Positions 19,367 to 29,458 of a stretch of 64,000 bases of DNA are shown in pieces (the first letter of the stretch is position 1; the number at the start of each line of letters is the position of its first letter). The notes under the pieces are model-generated. The model was not told the origin of the DNA. It was given only the letters and a program-made list of their open reading frames with translations, and did not search any database. The stretch is from Dechloromonas hortensis (GTDB taxonomy: Bacteria > Pseudomonadota > Gammaproteobacteria > Burkholderiales > Rhodocyclaceae), in contig NZ_SSSQ01000007.1 in the NCBI RefSeq assembly GCF_009469765.1, positions 154,566-218,565 on the forward strand, in the 5' to 3' direction. A program made the translations under genes and the position numbers.

Positions 19367-20455
19367 ATGCAACGTCGTGATTTTCTCAAGAAGGCTTCGC
19401 TGGGTGCTGCTGCCGGCACCGCCGCAACCGTGGCTGCCCCGGCCTTCGCCCAGTCGGCGCCGACTATCAAGTGGCGTTTGACCTCCAGCTTCCCGAAGAG
19501 CCTGGATACCGTTTATGGTGGTGCCGAAGTGCTGGCCAATCGCCTGCGTGCGATGACCAACGGCAAGTTCGACATTCGCGTTTTCGCCGGCGGTGAAATC
19601 GTTCCCGGCCTGCAGGCGCTGGACGCTGTGCAGCAAGGTACCGTCGAAGTCTGCCATACCTGCTCCTACTACTACGTCGGCAAGGACAAGACCTTTGGTT
19701 TTGGCACGGCTGTGCCGTTCGGCATGAATGCCCGCCAGATGAATGCCTGGATCTACTACGGCGGCGGTCAGAAGCTGCTCGACGAGTTCTATGCCAACTA
19801 CAACGTCGTCTCCTTCCTCGGCGGCAATACCGGTACCCAGATGGGCGGCTGGTGGCGCAAGGAAGTGAAGACCGTGGCTGACCTCAAGGGCATCAAGATG
19901 CGCATCGCCGGCCTCGGTGGTACCGTCTTCTCGCAACTCGGCGTCGTGCCGCAGCAGATCGCCGGTGGCGACATCTACCCGGCGCTGGAAAAAGGCACCA
20001 TCGATGCCGCCGAGTGGATCGGTCCCTACGACGACGAAAAGCTTGGCTTCTACAAGGTCGCCAAGAACTACTACTACCCGGGCTGGTGGGAGCCGAGCAC
20101 CTGTTTCCACTTCTTCGTCAATAAGAAGGAATGGGACAAGCTGCCGAAGGACTATCAGGAAGCCTTCCAGGCCGCTGCCTACGAGGCCAATGTGACGGTG
20201 ATGGCCGAGTACGATCACAAGAACCCGATCGCGCTCTCCAAGCTGTTGCAGAACGGCGTCAAGCTGCAGAAGTTCTCTGACGAGATTCTTGCTGCCGCCT
20301 ACAAGGCTGCCCAGGAGCTCTACGCTGACGAGTCCAGCAAGAACCCGGCTTTCAAGAAGATCTATACCGAGTTCGACAAGTACCGCAAGAGCCAGAATGC
20401 CTGGTTCAGTATTGCTGAAATGCGCATGGACTCCTTCCTGCAGTCGCACCGCTAA
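19367..20455 (+). CDS. TRAP transporter substrate-binding protein (TakP-like), copy 2
   Basis: 362 residues, the same length as copy 1 and nearly identical through most of its sequence, so the pair is a tandem duplication. It has the same twin-arginine signal (MQRRDFLKKAS) and ribosome site (GGAGAC). Differences cluster in the ligand-side region: copy 1 has WWEPGPMINFF where copy 2 has WWEPSTCFHFF, and LGAVPQQ becomes LGVVPQQ. The two may therefore bind different acids while sharing one DctQM. I chose ATG 19367 by match to copy 1, rejecting an in-frame start 33 bp upstream. It has its own promoter region and terminator. Confidence 0.92.
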   Translation: MQRRDFLKKASLGAAAGTAATVAAPAFAQSAPTIKWRLTSSFPKSLDTVYGGAEVLANRLRAMTNGKFDIRVFAGGEIVPGLQALDAVQQGTVEVCHTCSYYYVGKDKTFGFGTAVPFGMNARQMNAWIYYGGGQKLLDEFYANYNVVSFLGGNTGTQMGGWWRKEVKTVADLKGIKMRIAGLGGTVFSQLGVVPQQIAGGDIYPALEKGTIDAAEWIGPYDDEKLGFYKVAKNYYYPGWWEPSTCFHFFVNKKEWDKLPKDYQEAFQAAAYEANVTVMAEYDHKNPIALSKLLQNGVKLQKFSDEILAAAYKAAQELYADESSKNPAFKKIYTEFDKYRKSQNAWFSIAEMRMDSFLQSHR

Positions 20456-20473
20456 GCAAGCCTACCGACCAAG

Positions 20474-20500
20474 AAAAACCCGCCTTCCGGCGGGTTTTTT
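20474..20500 (+). terminator. Terminator after TRAP binding-protein copy 2
   Basis: AAAAACCCGCC-TTCC-GGCGGGTTTTTT: a strong short hairpin with a T-run, at the junction with convergent dps. Confidence 0.92.
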
Positions 20501-20527
20501 ATTGCCTGGCTTATACGGCGGCGCGCT

Positions 20528-20992
20528 TTAGTCTTCGAGCAGGCTGCGCAGCATCCAGGCATTCTTTTCGTGAATCTGCATGCGCTGGGTCAGCAGGTCG
20601 GCGGTCGGTTCGTCGCCCGCCTTGTCGACCAGCGGGAAGATGCCGCGGGCGGTCTTGGTGACTGCCTCCTGGCCGGCGACCAGTTGCTTGATCATCTCGG
20701 TTGCGGTCGGCACGCCTTCGCTTTCCTGGATAACGGTCAGCTTGGCGAATTCGCGGTAGGTGCCGGGGGCAGCCACGCCGAGAGCGCGGATGCGCTCGGC
20801 GATCAGGTCCAGAGCATTCCACAGTTCGGTGTATTGGTCCATGAACATCACGTGCAGCGTGTTGAACATGGGCCCTTTGACGTTCCAGTGGAAGTTGTGG
20901 GTCTTCAGGTAAAGCGTGAACGAGTCGGCAAGCAGGTGGGAAAGGCCTTCGGCAATTTTTTCACGATCTTTTTTGCTGATTCCGATATCCAT
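20528..20992 (-). CDS. dps: Dps-family ferritin-like protein
   Basis: 154-residue DNA-protection/iron-storage protein that forms a 12-subunit shell and oxidises Fe(II) with peroxide. The inter-subunit ferroxidase motif is visible: [13 protein letters not shown] (His residues), followed by [19 protein letters not shown]. The ribosome site GGGAG precedes the ATG. It sits alone between the two binding-protein genes and dctM; its placement inside the TRAP locus looks incidental. Confidence 0.93.
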   Translation of the reverse strand: MDIGISKKDREKIAEGLSHLLADSFTLYLKTHNFHWNVKGPMFNTLHVMFMDQYTELWNALDLIAERIRALGVAAPGTYREFAKLTVIQESEGVPTATEMIKQLVAGQEAVTKTARGIFPLVDKAGDEPTADLLTQRMQIHEKNAWMLRSLLED

Positions 20993-21130
20993 GATGTACT
21001 CCCTTCAGAGGCTGGTGGTGGGGGATTCCGGCGGTCAACCGCTGGAAATGCCTATATTTCAATTCTGCCCGGCCTTCTGTGTTCATGCCAATGTTTTGTG
21101 TTGATGGGCGATATAGACGGCGCCTATGAA

Positions 21131-21161
21131 ATAAAAAAGGCGGGGTCGAAACCCCGCCTTT
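21131..21161 (-). terminator. Terminator after dctM
   Basis: An 11-bp stem (AAAGGCGGGGT and complement) with a 4-base loop, followed on the minus strand by TTT and more T's. The rest of 20993-21185 holds the dps upstream region; I see no gene there. Confidence 0.88.
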
Positions 21162-21185
21162 GTTCGTTGCCGGTATGGCTACGGC

Positions 21186-22661
21186 TTATTTGTCGCCTTG
21201 CAGGTTCTTCAGCAGGTCGGTGCTCGGGTCCTGGCTCTTGGCGCCTTCGTTCTGGTCGCCTTGCATCAGGGTGTCGAGGTCGACCGGGGCCGGGCCTTCG
21301 CCAGCCTTCTCCAGGCGTGCTGCTTCGCGTTGCGCATCGTCGCCGTAGCTGACGATGTTCGGGAAGATGATGATCAGCGCGACCATGATGATCTGGATGC
21401 AGACAAAGGGAATGGCGCCCCAGTAGATGTCTGTCGTCTTGATCGAGGCCGGCGCCACCGAGCGCAGGTAGAACAGCGCGAAGCCGAACGGCGGGTGCAT
21501 GAAGGAGGTCTGCATGTTCACCCCGAGCAGCACGCCGAACCAGATCAGGTCGATGCCCAGCTTGTCGGCCACCGGCCCGAGCAGCGGCACGATGATGAAG
21601 GACAGTTCGAAGAAGTCGAGGAAGAAGGCGAGCAGGAAGACCAGGACGTTGACCACGATCAGGAAGCCCAACTGGCCGCCGGGCAGGGAGAGCAGCAGGT
21701 GCTCGACCCAGAGGTCGCCGTTCACCGCCCGGAAGACCAGGCCGAAGACCGTCGAGCCGACCAGGATGAAGACGACGAAGGAGGACAGCTTGCCGGTGGT
21801 TTCCATGGCCTGCTTGAGCAGCTTCCAGGACAGGCGCTTGCGGGCAACGGCCAGGATCAGCGCGCCGGCTGCGCCCATGGCGCCGCCTTCGGTCGGCGTC
21901 GCGATGCCGAGGAAGATGGTGCCGAGGACCAGGAAGATCAGGACCAGCGGCGGCACCATCGTCGTCAGAACACGCACCGCCAGCTTGAAGCCGCGCAGGC
22001 TGCGGGCTTCCGGCGGCAGGGCCGGGGCGGCGTTCGGTTTGATGATGGTGAGCAGGACGACGTAGCCGACGTAGAGGCCGGTCAGGATCAGACCCGGGAT
22101 CATTGCGCCTTCGTACATGTCGCCGACCGACTTGCCGAGCTGGTCGGCCATGATGATCAGAACCAGTGACGGCGGGATGATCTGGGCCAGCGTGCCGGAA
22201 GCGGCGATGACGCCGGAGGCGAGACGCTTGTCGTAGCCGTAGCGCAGCATGATGGGCAGCGAGATCAGACCCATCGAGATCACCGAAGCAGCGACCACGC
22301 CGGTCGTTGCGGCGAGCAGGGCGCCGACGAAGATGACGGCGTAGGCCAGACCGCCACGCAGCGGGCCGAACAGTTGGCCGATGGTGTCGAGCAGGTCTTC
22401 CGCCATGCCGGATCGCTCAAGTACCAGCCCCATGAACGTGAAGAAGGGGATGGCGAGCAGCGTGTCGTTGGCCATGATGCCGAAGATGCGCTCCGGCAAT
22501 GCCTGGAAGAGGGCCGGCTGGAGCAGGCCGAGTTCGATGCCGAGCAGGCCGAAGACGATACCGTTGGCAGCCAGCGCGAAGGCGACCGGGTAGCCGAACA
22601 GCAGGAAGAGAACCAGGGCGCCGAACATCAGCGGCGCCATGTTGCCGATAATCCATTCCAT
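21186..22661 (-). CDS. dctM: TRAP transporter large permease subunit DctM
   Basis: 491-residue inner-membrane protein with about twelve hydrophobic segments, the Na+-coupled transport channel of a TRAP system. Typical features are FLLFGYPVAFALA near the start, IPFFTFMGLVLERSGMAEDLL and ASGTLAQIIPPSLVLIIMADQ. A polar tail of about 50 residues ends DLLKNLQGDK. Its ATG overlaps the dctQ stop by one base (TAATG), so the two membrane subunits are translationally coupled. It partners the TakP-like receptors encoded at 18.1-20.5 kb. Confidence 0.93.
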   Translation of the reverse strand: MEWIIGNMAPLMFGALVLFLLFGYPVAFALAANGIVFGLLGIELGLLQPALFQALPERIFGIMANDTLLAIPFFTFMGLVLERSGMAEDLLDTIGQLFGPLRGGLAYAVIFVGALLAATTGVVAASVISMGLISLPIMLRYGYDKRLASGVIAASGTLAQIIPPSLVLIIMADQLGKSVGDMYEGAMIPGLILTGLYVGYVVLLTIIKPNAAPALPPEARSLRGFKLAVRVLTTMVPPLVLIFLVLGTIFLGIATPTEGGAMGAAGALILAVARKRLSWKLLKQAMETTGKLSSFVVFILVGSTVFGLVFRAVNGDLWVEHLLLSLPGGQLGFLIVVNVLVFLLAFFLDFFELSFIIVPLLGPVADKLGIDLIWFGVLLGVNMQTSFMHPPFGFALFYLRSVAPASIKTTDIYWGAIPFVCIQIIMVALIIIFPNIVSYGDDAQREAARLEKAGEGPAPVDLDTLMQGDQNEGAKSQDPSTDLLKNLQGDK

Positions 22662-23254
22662 TATTTGGCCTCCTTGGCTTTGGCGGCGGCAATGGCGGCA
22701 GCCAGTTCTTCTTCGGGTGTCGGGCCGGCGGCCTTGCTGTTCGGGTCGGCGATCAGGCCGGCCAGGAAGGCGACGCGCTTGATCAGTTCGGAAATGCCCT
22801 GCAGGGCGAGCAGCGTGAAGCCGATCGGCAAGAGGATTTTGACCGGCCAGCGAATCAGGCCGCCGGCGTTGGCCGACATCTCATTGATCTTGATCGAATC
22901 GGCGACCAGCGGCAGCGACAGCCAGAGGACGGCGATGACCATAGGCAGAAGGAAGAACAGCGTCCCAATGATGTCGATGACGGCCTGGCTTCGGGGTGAC
23001 AGCTTGCCGGACACGACGTCGATGCGGACGTGCTCGTTTTTCTGCAGCGTGTAGGGCGAGCAGAGGATGAAGACAGCGGCGAACAGGTACCACTGAATTT
23101 CCAGCAGGCCGTTCGAACTGTAGTTGAAGATGAAACGCACGGTGGCGTTGCCTGCACTGATGACAGTCATCAGCAGCACCAGCCAGAACGCACCTTTGCC
23201 GACGCGCTCATTGAGCCAGTCGATCAGCTGCGAGAGCTTGAGCAGAAGGGTCAC
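22661..23254 (-). CDS. dctQ: TRAP transporter small permease subunit DctQ
   Basis: 197 residues with four transmembrane helices and the family core GNATVRFIFNYSSNGLLEIQWYL. It ends in an Ala/Lys/Glu-rich tail. The start is GTG 23254, chosen because AGGAGGA lies just upstream; longer open sequence upstream is not coding. It forms the membrane complex with DctM. Confidence 0.9.
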   Translation of the reverse strand: MTLLLKLSQLIDWLNERVGKGAFWLVLLMTVISAGNATVRFIFNYSSNGLLEIQWYLFAAVFILCSPYTLQKNEHVRIDVVSGKLSPRSQAVIDIIGTLFFLLPMVIAVLWLSLPLVADSIKINEMSANAGGLIRWPVKILLPIGFTLLALQGISELIKRVAFLAGLIADPNSKAAGPTPEEELAAAIAAAKAKEAK

Positions 23255-23356
23255 GGAAAGTCCTCCTCGATTGGTAAAATTCCCGGCTTCTAGATGGTCC
23301 GGGGTTAATGGAAAATCCCACTGATCGAAATTTACCGCGAAGGTCATAGAGCGAAC

Positions 23357-24013
23357 ATGGTGGAAATCCCTACAAGCCAGCCAACCCGTATCTGTTTGGT
23401 GCGTCACGGCGAGACGGAATGGAATGCTGCCCGTCGAATTCAGGGGCAGATCGACATCGGTTTGAACGAGATCGGCATGCGCCAGGCCGAGGCGGCCGGG
23501 CGCTGGCTGCGGGGGGCCGGCATTGCGGCCGTCTATGGCAGCGATCTCAAGCGTGCCTGGGCGACGGCGCAGGCCATCGGTCGGGCACTCGGGTTGGTTC
23601 CGGTCGCCGTGCCCGAGATGCGCGAGCGCCGCTACGGCGTCTTCGAAGGCCTGACCTACGACGAAGCGAAAGCAAAATATCCTGCCGGCTATGCCGCCTT
23701 CGAAGGGCGCAACGCCAACTACGACTTCGAGAATGGCGAGAGCCTGCTGGCGATGTTCGAGCGCGTGACCGGCAAGCTGCAGGAAATTGCCGCCGGCCAT
23801 CCGGGGCAGAATGTCGTTGTCGTGCTGCACGGCGGGGTGCTCGACATCATCAACCGCTTCGTACGTGGCAATAGCCTGGAAACGCCGCGCGACTTCCTGA
23901 TTCCGAATGCCGGCCTGAACTGGATTGCCGCGGTCGACGGTCGCTGGCACATCGAAACCTGGGCTGAAACCGAGCATCTGGAGGCGGGGGCGCTCGACGA
24001 GCTTCCCTCGTGA
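23357..24013 (+). CDS. Histidine phosphatase (phosphoglycerate-mutase-like)
   Basis: 218-residue branch-1 histidine phosphatase with the catalytic LVRHGETEWN motif (about residues 14-23, phospho-His in RHG) and the second His in VVVLHGGVLDI. Related proteins include GpmB, CobC and RNase H-associated phosphatases. The sequence shows the fold but not the substrate. It is 39 bp upstream of glyA on the same strand and 102 bp from divergent dctQ. Confidence 0.87.
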   Translation: MVEIPTSQPTRICLVRHGETEWNAARRIQGQIDIGLNEIGMRQAEAAGRWLRGAGIAAVYGSDLKRAWATAQAIGRALGLVPVAVPEMRERRYGVFEGLTYDEAKAKYPAGYAAFEGRNANYDFENGESLLAMFERVTGKLQEIAAGHPGQNVVVVLHGGVLDIINRFVRGNSLETPRDFLIPNAGLNWIAAVDGRWHIETWAETEHLEAGALDELPS

Positions 24014-24052
24014 TAAAATTCCTGCCCTTTTCAATGGCTTGAGGCATTCCCC

Positions 24053-25303
<1,251 letters not shown>

Positions 25304-25309
25304 GCGCCA

Positions 25310-25774
25310 GTGAAATGCCCTTTCTGCGGTGCGGATGAAACGGCGGTTGCCGATACCCGTCTGAATGACGAAGGTGACGTCGTTCGTCGCCGCAGGAAGT
25401 GCAATGCCTGCGACAAGCGTTTTACCACCTACGAGCGGGCGGAAATCCGCCTGCCGCAGGTGGTCAAGAAGAACGGTCTACGCACCGAGTTCAATCGCGA
25501 CAAGTTGCGGGCCAGCCTGGAGCTGGCCTTGCGCAAGCGGCCGGTCTCGATCGAGTCGCTCGATGCCGCGGTGGCCGATATCGAAGAAATGCTGCTCACC
25601 GCCGGCGAGCGCGAAGTCAGCACGCAACAGCTCGGTGAGCTGGTCATGCGTGAGTTGAAGAAGCTCGACAAGGTGGCCTATATCCGCTTTGCCTCGGTTT
25701 ATCGCAATTTTGAAGACGTGGATGCCTTTTCCCGGGCGATCCGCGAAGTTTCACCGACCCCCAAGAAAAAATGA
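25310..25774 (+). CDS. nrdR: Transcriptional repressor NrdR
   Basis: Nucleotide-sensing repressor of ribonucleotide reductase genes. 154 residues: an N-terminal zinc ribbon (CPFCG ... CNAC, about 3-34) then an ATP-cone domain (about 46-136, from [15 protein letters not shown]). Start is GTG 25310, with GGAG upstream. It overlaps ribD by ATGA. The glyA-nrdR-ribD order is common in proteobacteria. Confidence 0.96.
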   Translation: MKCPFCGADETAVADTRLNDEGDVVRRRRKCNACDKRFTTYERAEIRLPQVVKKNGLRTEFNRDKLRASLELALRKRPVSIESLDAAVADIEEMLLTAGEREVSTQQLGELVMRELKKLDKVAYIRFASVYRNFEDVDAFSRAIREVSPTPKKK

Positions 25775-26859
25775 GTTTCAGCGCCGTCGACCACGGCATG
25801 ATGGCGCGCGCCCTGCAGCTGGCCGAGCGCGGGTTATGGACGACTTCGCCCAACCCGCGGGTCGGTTGTGTGCTGGTGCGCGATGGCCGGGTGGTCGGCG
25901 AGGGCTGGCACGAGAAAGCCGGCGAACCGCATGCCGAAGTCCATGCCTTGCGTGCAGCCGGCGAGCAGGCGCGCGGCGCTACCGCCTATGTCACGCTCGA
26001 ACCATGCAGCCATCACGGTCGCACACCGCCGTGTGCCGAAGCCCTGATTGCTGCGGGGGTAGCCCGCGTCGTCGCGGCAATGACCGATCCCAATCCGCTG
26101 GTCGCCGGCCAGGGCCTGGCCATGTTGCAGGCTGCCGGCATCGAGACGGCCTCTGGTCTGCTGGAAAACGAAGCGCGCGAACTGAATATCGGTTTCGTTT
26201 CGCGGATGACCCGTGGTCGCCCTTGGTTGCGCCTGAAGACGGCGGCCAGCCTGGATGGCAAGACGGCCCTCAACAACGGCGTCAGCCAGTGGATAACCGG
26301 CCCGGATGCCCGGCGCGACGGGCATGCCTGGCGAGCCCGGGCTTGTGCGATTCTGACCGGCATCGGGACGGTACGCGACGATGATCCGCAACTACTGGTC
26401 CGTGACGTCGAGACGACCCGCCAACCACTGCGCGTGGTAGTCGATAGCCGGCTGGAAACGCCACTGACCGCCAGGGTTCTGCAGGGTGGCCCGGTGCTGA
26501 TTGCCGGTGCGGTCGATAATGCTGAAAAAGCCGCATTGCTGCGGTCGACCGGTGCCGAAGTGCTAATTCTGCCCAATGCCGCCGGCAAGGTGGAGCTCAA
26601 GGCGCTACTGGAAGCATTGGCGCGGCGCGGCATCAACGAAGTACATGCCGAGGCCGGCTTCAAGCTCAACGGTTCGCTGCTCCGTGAAGGGCTGGTCGAT
26701 GAGTTGCTGCTCTATCTGGCGCCCTGCCTGATCGGCCACGAAGCCAGCGGGTTGTTCAACCTGCCGGCGCTGACTACGCTAGATGGCAAGCACCCGTTGC
26801 AGATTCGCGATCTGCGTCAGGTCGGGGCAGATATCCGGGTAATTGCCCGGCCGCAGTAG
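25771..26859 (+). CDS. ribD: Riboflavin biosynthesis deaminase/reductase RibD
   Basis: Bifunctional enzyme for the second and third steps of riboflavin synthesis. The N-terminal deaminase (about 1-145) shows the zinc site HAEVHAL and [14 protein letters not shown]. The C-terminal reductase (about 150-360) has [13 protein letters not shown] and [11 protein letters not shown]. Length 362 is typical. The iterated motif at 26538-26550 encodes Leu-Arg-Ser-Thr. Its last 86 bp overlap the end of moeB on the other strand. Confidence 0.96.
   Translation: MSFSAVDHGMMARALQLAERGLWTTSPNPRVGCVLVRDGRVVGEGWHEKAGEPHAEVHALRAAGEQARGATAYVTLEPCSHHGRTPPCAEALIAAGVARVVAAMTDPNPLVAGQGLAMLQAAGIETASGLLENEARELNIGFVSRMTRGRPWLRLKTAASLDGKTALNNGVSQWITGPDARRDGHAWRARACAILTGIGTVRDDDPQLLVRDVETTRQPLRVVVDSRLETPLTARVLQGGPVLIAGAVDNAEKAALLRSTGAEVLILPNAAGKVELKALLEALARRGINEVHAEAGFKLNGSLLREGLVDELLLYLAPCLIGHEASGLFNLPALTTLDGKHPLQIRDLRQVGADIRVIARPQ
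26538..26550 (+). repeat. Iterated motif GCTGCGGTCGACC, copy inside ribD
   Basis: Exact 13-bp copy read in a different frame from the apbC copy (Leu-Arg-Ser-Thr). Confidence 0.7.
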
Positions 26860-27601
26860 GGCCGCAGACGGCGCAGCCGCCGTCCTTCTTGAAGCGGACG
26901 GTGCGCCACTCCATATCGAGCGCATCGAGCAGCAGCAGGCGGCCGCTCAGGCTTTCGCCGACACCGGCCGCCAGTTTCAGCGCCTCTGCCGCCTGCATGG
27001 TACCGATGATGCCGGTCAGCGGGGAAAAAACACCCATCACGGCACAGCGGACTTCCTCGACGTCCTCCCCTTCCGGGAAAAGGCAGTGGTAGCACGGCGA
27101 ATCGTCGCGACGTAGATCGTAGACACTGATCTGGCCATCGAAGCGAATGGCGGCGCCGGAGACCAGCGGCTTTTTGTGATGGACGCAGGCGCGGTTGATG
27201 GCATGCCGGGTCGCAAAATTGTCGGTGCAATCGAGAACAAGGTCGGCGCTTGCTACCAAGGCGTCCAATGCCGCGCCCGAGAGGCGGGCCTGCAAGGGCA
27301 TGATCTCGATGTCGGGATTGATCGCGGCCAGCGCCTGCCGGCCTGATTCGGCCTTGGCCATGCCGATGCGGGCCTGGGTGTGCAGGATCTGACGCTGCAG
27401 GTTGGTGAAATCGACGCTGTCGTCGTCGACCAGCGTGATCTTGCCGATGCCGGCCGAGGCCAGGTAGAGCGCGGCCGGCGAACCGAGGCCGCCGGCACCG
27501 ATGATCAAGGCGTGGGTTGCCAGGATGCGCTCCTGACCTTCGATCCCCAGTGCATCCAGCAGAATGTGTCGGCTATAGCGGAGAAGCTGCTCGTCCGTCA
27601 C
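26774..27601 (-). CDS. moeB: MoeB/ThiF-family adenylyltransferase
   Basis: E1-like enzyme that adenylates the C-terminal glycine of a sulfur carrier (MoaD or ThiS). The 275-residue product has QLLRYSRHILL, the nucleotide loop GAGGLGSPAALYLASAGIG, DCTDNFATR and zinc-binding CYHC...CAVC pairs. Start is GTG 27601, whose GTGA overlaps the upstream stop; GTG 27616 would add five residues. After the last zinc cysteines an unusual ~28-residue tail runs into the ribD coding region. MoeB versus ThiF cannot be settled here; no moa or thi genes adjoin. Confidence 0.88.
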   Translation of the reverse strand: MTDEQLLRYSRHILLDALGIEGQERILATHALIIGAGGLGSPAALYLASAGIGKITLVDDDSVDFTNLQRQILHTQARIGMAKAESGRQALAAINPDIEIMPLQARLSGAALDALVASADLVLDCTDNFATRHAINRACVHHKKPLVSGAAIRFDGQISVYDLRRDDSPCYHCLFPEGEDVEEVRCAVMGVFSPLTGIIGTMQAAEALKLAAGVGESLSGRLLLLDALDMEWRTVRFKKDGGCAVCGPTAAGQLPGYLPRPDADRESATGACHLA

Positions 27602-27999
27602 TTGTATTCGCGCCACTCCGGCGGGGTGTCGTCGTGGTCGCCATGCGGGCGGTGTTCCCAGGCGTGCACGTAGGCTTCCTGCGACGAGCGCTTGAGGCGC
27701 TTTTCCGGGGCGCCCAGGTTATGCAACTGGGTGTCCTCGACGTAATGAATCAAGGCCCGGGTCAGTTTGCTCATCAGCGTGTTATCGAGATGGTAGCCCT
27801 TGTCTTCGAGATGCGCCTCGAGTTCCTGCAGCGTGTGTTGCTGCAACTCGTAAGCCACGGCCACCGCACGTTTCTCGATCTTTGGCGCTGCCTCCACCTC
27901 GTCCAGGTGGCCGAGGTCATCTGCTGCCTCGGGCACCTGGCCGGGGGGGAATTTGGCGAACAATATCTCGCGTTGCTTTTTCAGGTCAGACGAACTCAT
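27598..27999 (-). CDS. Conserved-looking protein of unknown function
   Basis: 133 residues, soluble and highly charged, starting MSSSDLKKQREILFAKFPPG, with long helical stretches and a His/Asp-rich C terminus (HRPHGDHDDTPPEW). No signal peptide, membrane helix or recognised domain. Its stop overlaps the moeB start (GTGA) and it begins 19 bp after ctpA, so it is part of the envC-ctpA-unknown-moeB unit. The His/Asp tail might bind metal; that is a guess. Confidence 0.7.
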   Translation of the reverse strand: MSSSDLKKQREILFAKFPPGQVPEAADDLGHLDEVEAAPKIEKRAVAVAYELQQHTLQELEAHLEDKGYHLDNTLMSKLTRALIHYVEDTQLHNLGAPEKRLKRSSQEAYVHAWEHRPHGDHDDTPPEWREYK

Positions 28000-28018
28000 C
28001 GCACCTCCCCCTTGAGCT

Positions 28019-29458
28019 CTAGTCCTTTGCTTTGCCCTGCATGATCTGCAAGCCCTTGAGCAGATTCAGCGCCTGCTGGAACTGATAGTCGCCCTTGCTT
28101 GCATATTCCATGCGTGCCGGCACTTCATCCTCGGCGTCGTCCTTGCTGCCCTTGTCCTTGCCGGACTTGCTCTGGGGCTTCGCCTGCGGTTTGGCTTCCG
28201 GCTTGCTTTCGGGTTTGGCCGCGTCCTTGCCGGCTTCCTTCTCGCGGTCGTTGATCAGGTGACGATCAAGGTCCGCTTCGCGGATACGCATGCCGCCTGC
28301 GCTGCCGTTTGCCGTTTCTTCGACGATGATGTCGGGCACGATTCCCTTGGCCTGAATCGAGCGGCCATCCGGCGTGTAGTAACGGGCCGTGGTCAGTTTG
28401 ATCGCCGTGTTGCCGGGCAGGGGCAGGACGGACTGCACCGAGCCCTTGCCGAAGGTTTGCGTACCGACAATGATGGCTCGCTTGTGGTCCTGCAGGGCGC
28501 CGGCGACAATTTCGGAGGCCGAGGCCGAGCCGCCATTGACCAGCACGACCATCGGCACCTTCTTGATGTCGATCGGCATGCTCTTCAGGGGGTCTTCCTT
28601 GGAGCCGCGCAGGTAATCCTGGGCGCGTGCCTTGAATTCCTGCTTGGCATCCTCGGTACGACCGTCGGTCGAAACGACCTTGACATCCGGCGGCAGGAAG
28701 GCCGCCGAGACGCCGATGGCGCCGTTGAGCAGGCCGCCCGGGTCGTTGCGCAGGTCGAGGACCAGGCCTTGCAGCTTGTTGCCGTCCTTGTACAGGCCGC
28801 TGACCGCCTTGGCCAGTTCGCCAATGGTGTTTTCCTGGAACTGGGTGATGCGCACCCAGCCGTAGCCGGGTTCGACCAGCTTCGACTTGACGCTCTGGAC
28901 CTTGATCACTTCGCGAACCAGCGTGATTTCGATCGGCTTGCTTTCACCCTTGCGGATGATGGAAATCTTGATCGGCGTCTTCGGCTTGCCGCGCATCTTC
29001 TTGACGGCGTCGCTCAGGGTCAGGCCTTTGACCGGCGTGTCGTCGAGCTTGAAAATGAGATCGCCGGCCTTGACGCCGGCACGGTAGGCCGGGGTGTCCT
29101 CGATTGGCGAGACGACCTTGACCAGGCCGTCTTCCATGCCGACTTCGATGCCGAGGCCGCCAAACTCACCCTGGGTGCCAACCTGCAGATCCTTGAAGGC
29201 GTCGGCGTCGAGGTAGGCGGAATGCGGGTCGAGATTGGACAGCATGCCGGAAATGGCATTGGTGATCATCTTCTTGTCTTCGACCGGTTCGACGTAGCCC
29301 TGCTTGATCGCGCTGTAGACCTCGGCAAAGGTACGCAACTCGTCGATCGGCAAGCCGGGTTTCACTTCCTTGTCGGCCAGGGCCGGGATGTGCAGGCTGA
29401 TAAGGGCGCCGGCGACAAAGCCGCCTAATGCCAAACTGATGGTTTTCGCTTTGCTCAT
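28019..29458 (-). CDS. ctpA: Carboxy-terminal processing protease (S41 family)
   Basis: Periplasmic serine protease that trims or degrades envelope proteins. 479 residues: an N-terminal signal/anchor (MSKAKTISLALGGFVAGALIS), a PDZ domain (about 95-170) and an S41 catalytic domain with the Ser in GGSASASEIVAGAL and the general-base Lys in GTQTFGKGSVQ. A Lys/Pro/Ser-rich low-complexity linker precedes the C terminus. I chose ATG 29458, whose ATGA overlaps the envC stop, over ATG 29473. Confidence 0.92.
   Translation of the reverse strand: MSKAKTISLALGGFVAGALISLHIPALADKEVKPGLPIDELRTFAEVYSAIKQGYVEPVEDKKMITNAISGMLSNLDPHSAYLDADAFKDLQVGTQGEFGGLGIEVGMEDGLVKVVSPIEDTPAYRAGVKAGDLIFKLDDTPVKGLTLSDAVKKMRGKPKTPIKISIIRKGESKPIEITLVREVIKVQSVKSKLVEPGYGWVRITQFQENTIGELAKAVSGLYKDGNKLQGLVLDLRNDPGGLLNGAIGVSAAFLPPDVKVVSTDGRTEDAKQEFKARAQDYLRGSKEDPLKSMPIDIKKVPMVVLVNGGSASASEIVAGALQDHKRAIIVGTQTFGKGSVQSVLPLPGNTAIKLTTARYYTPDGRSIQAKGIVPDIIVEETANGSAGGMRIREADLDRHLINDREKEAGKDAAKPESKPEAKPQAKPQSKSGKDKGSKDDAEDEVPARMEYASKGDYQFQQALNLLKGLQIMQGKAKD

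Noticed and set aside
24014..24052. Glycine riboswitch before glyA
   Set aside because: The leader is only 39 bp and has no conserved core.
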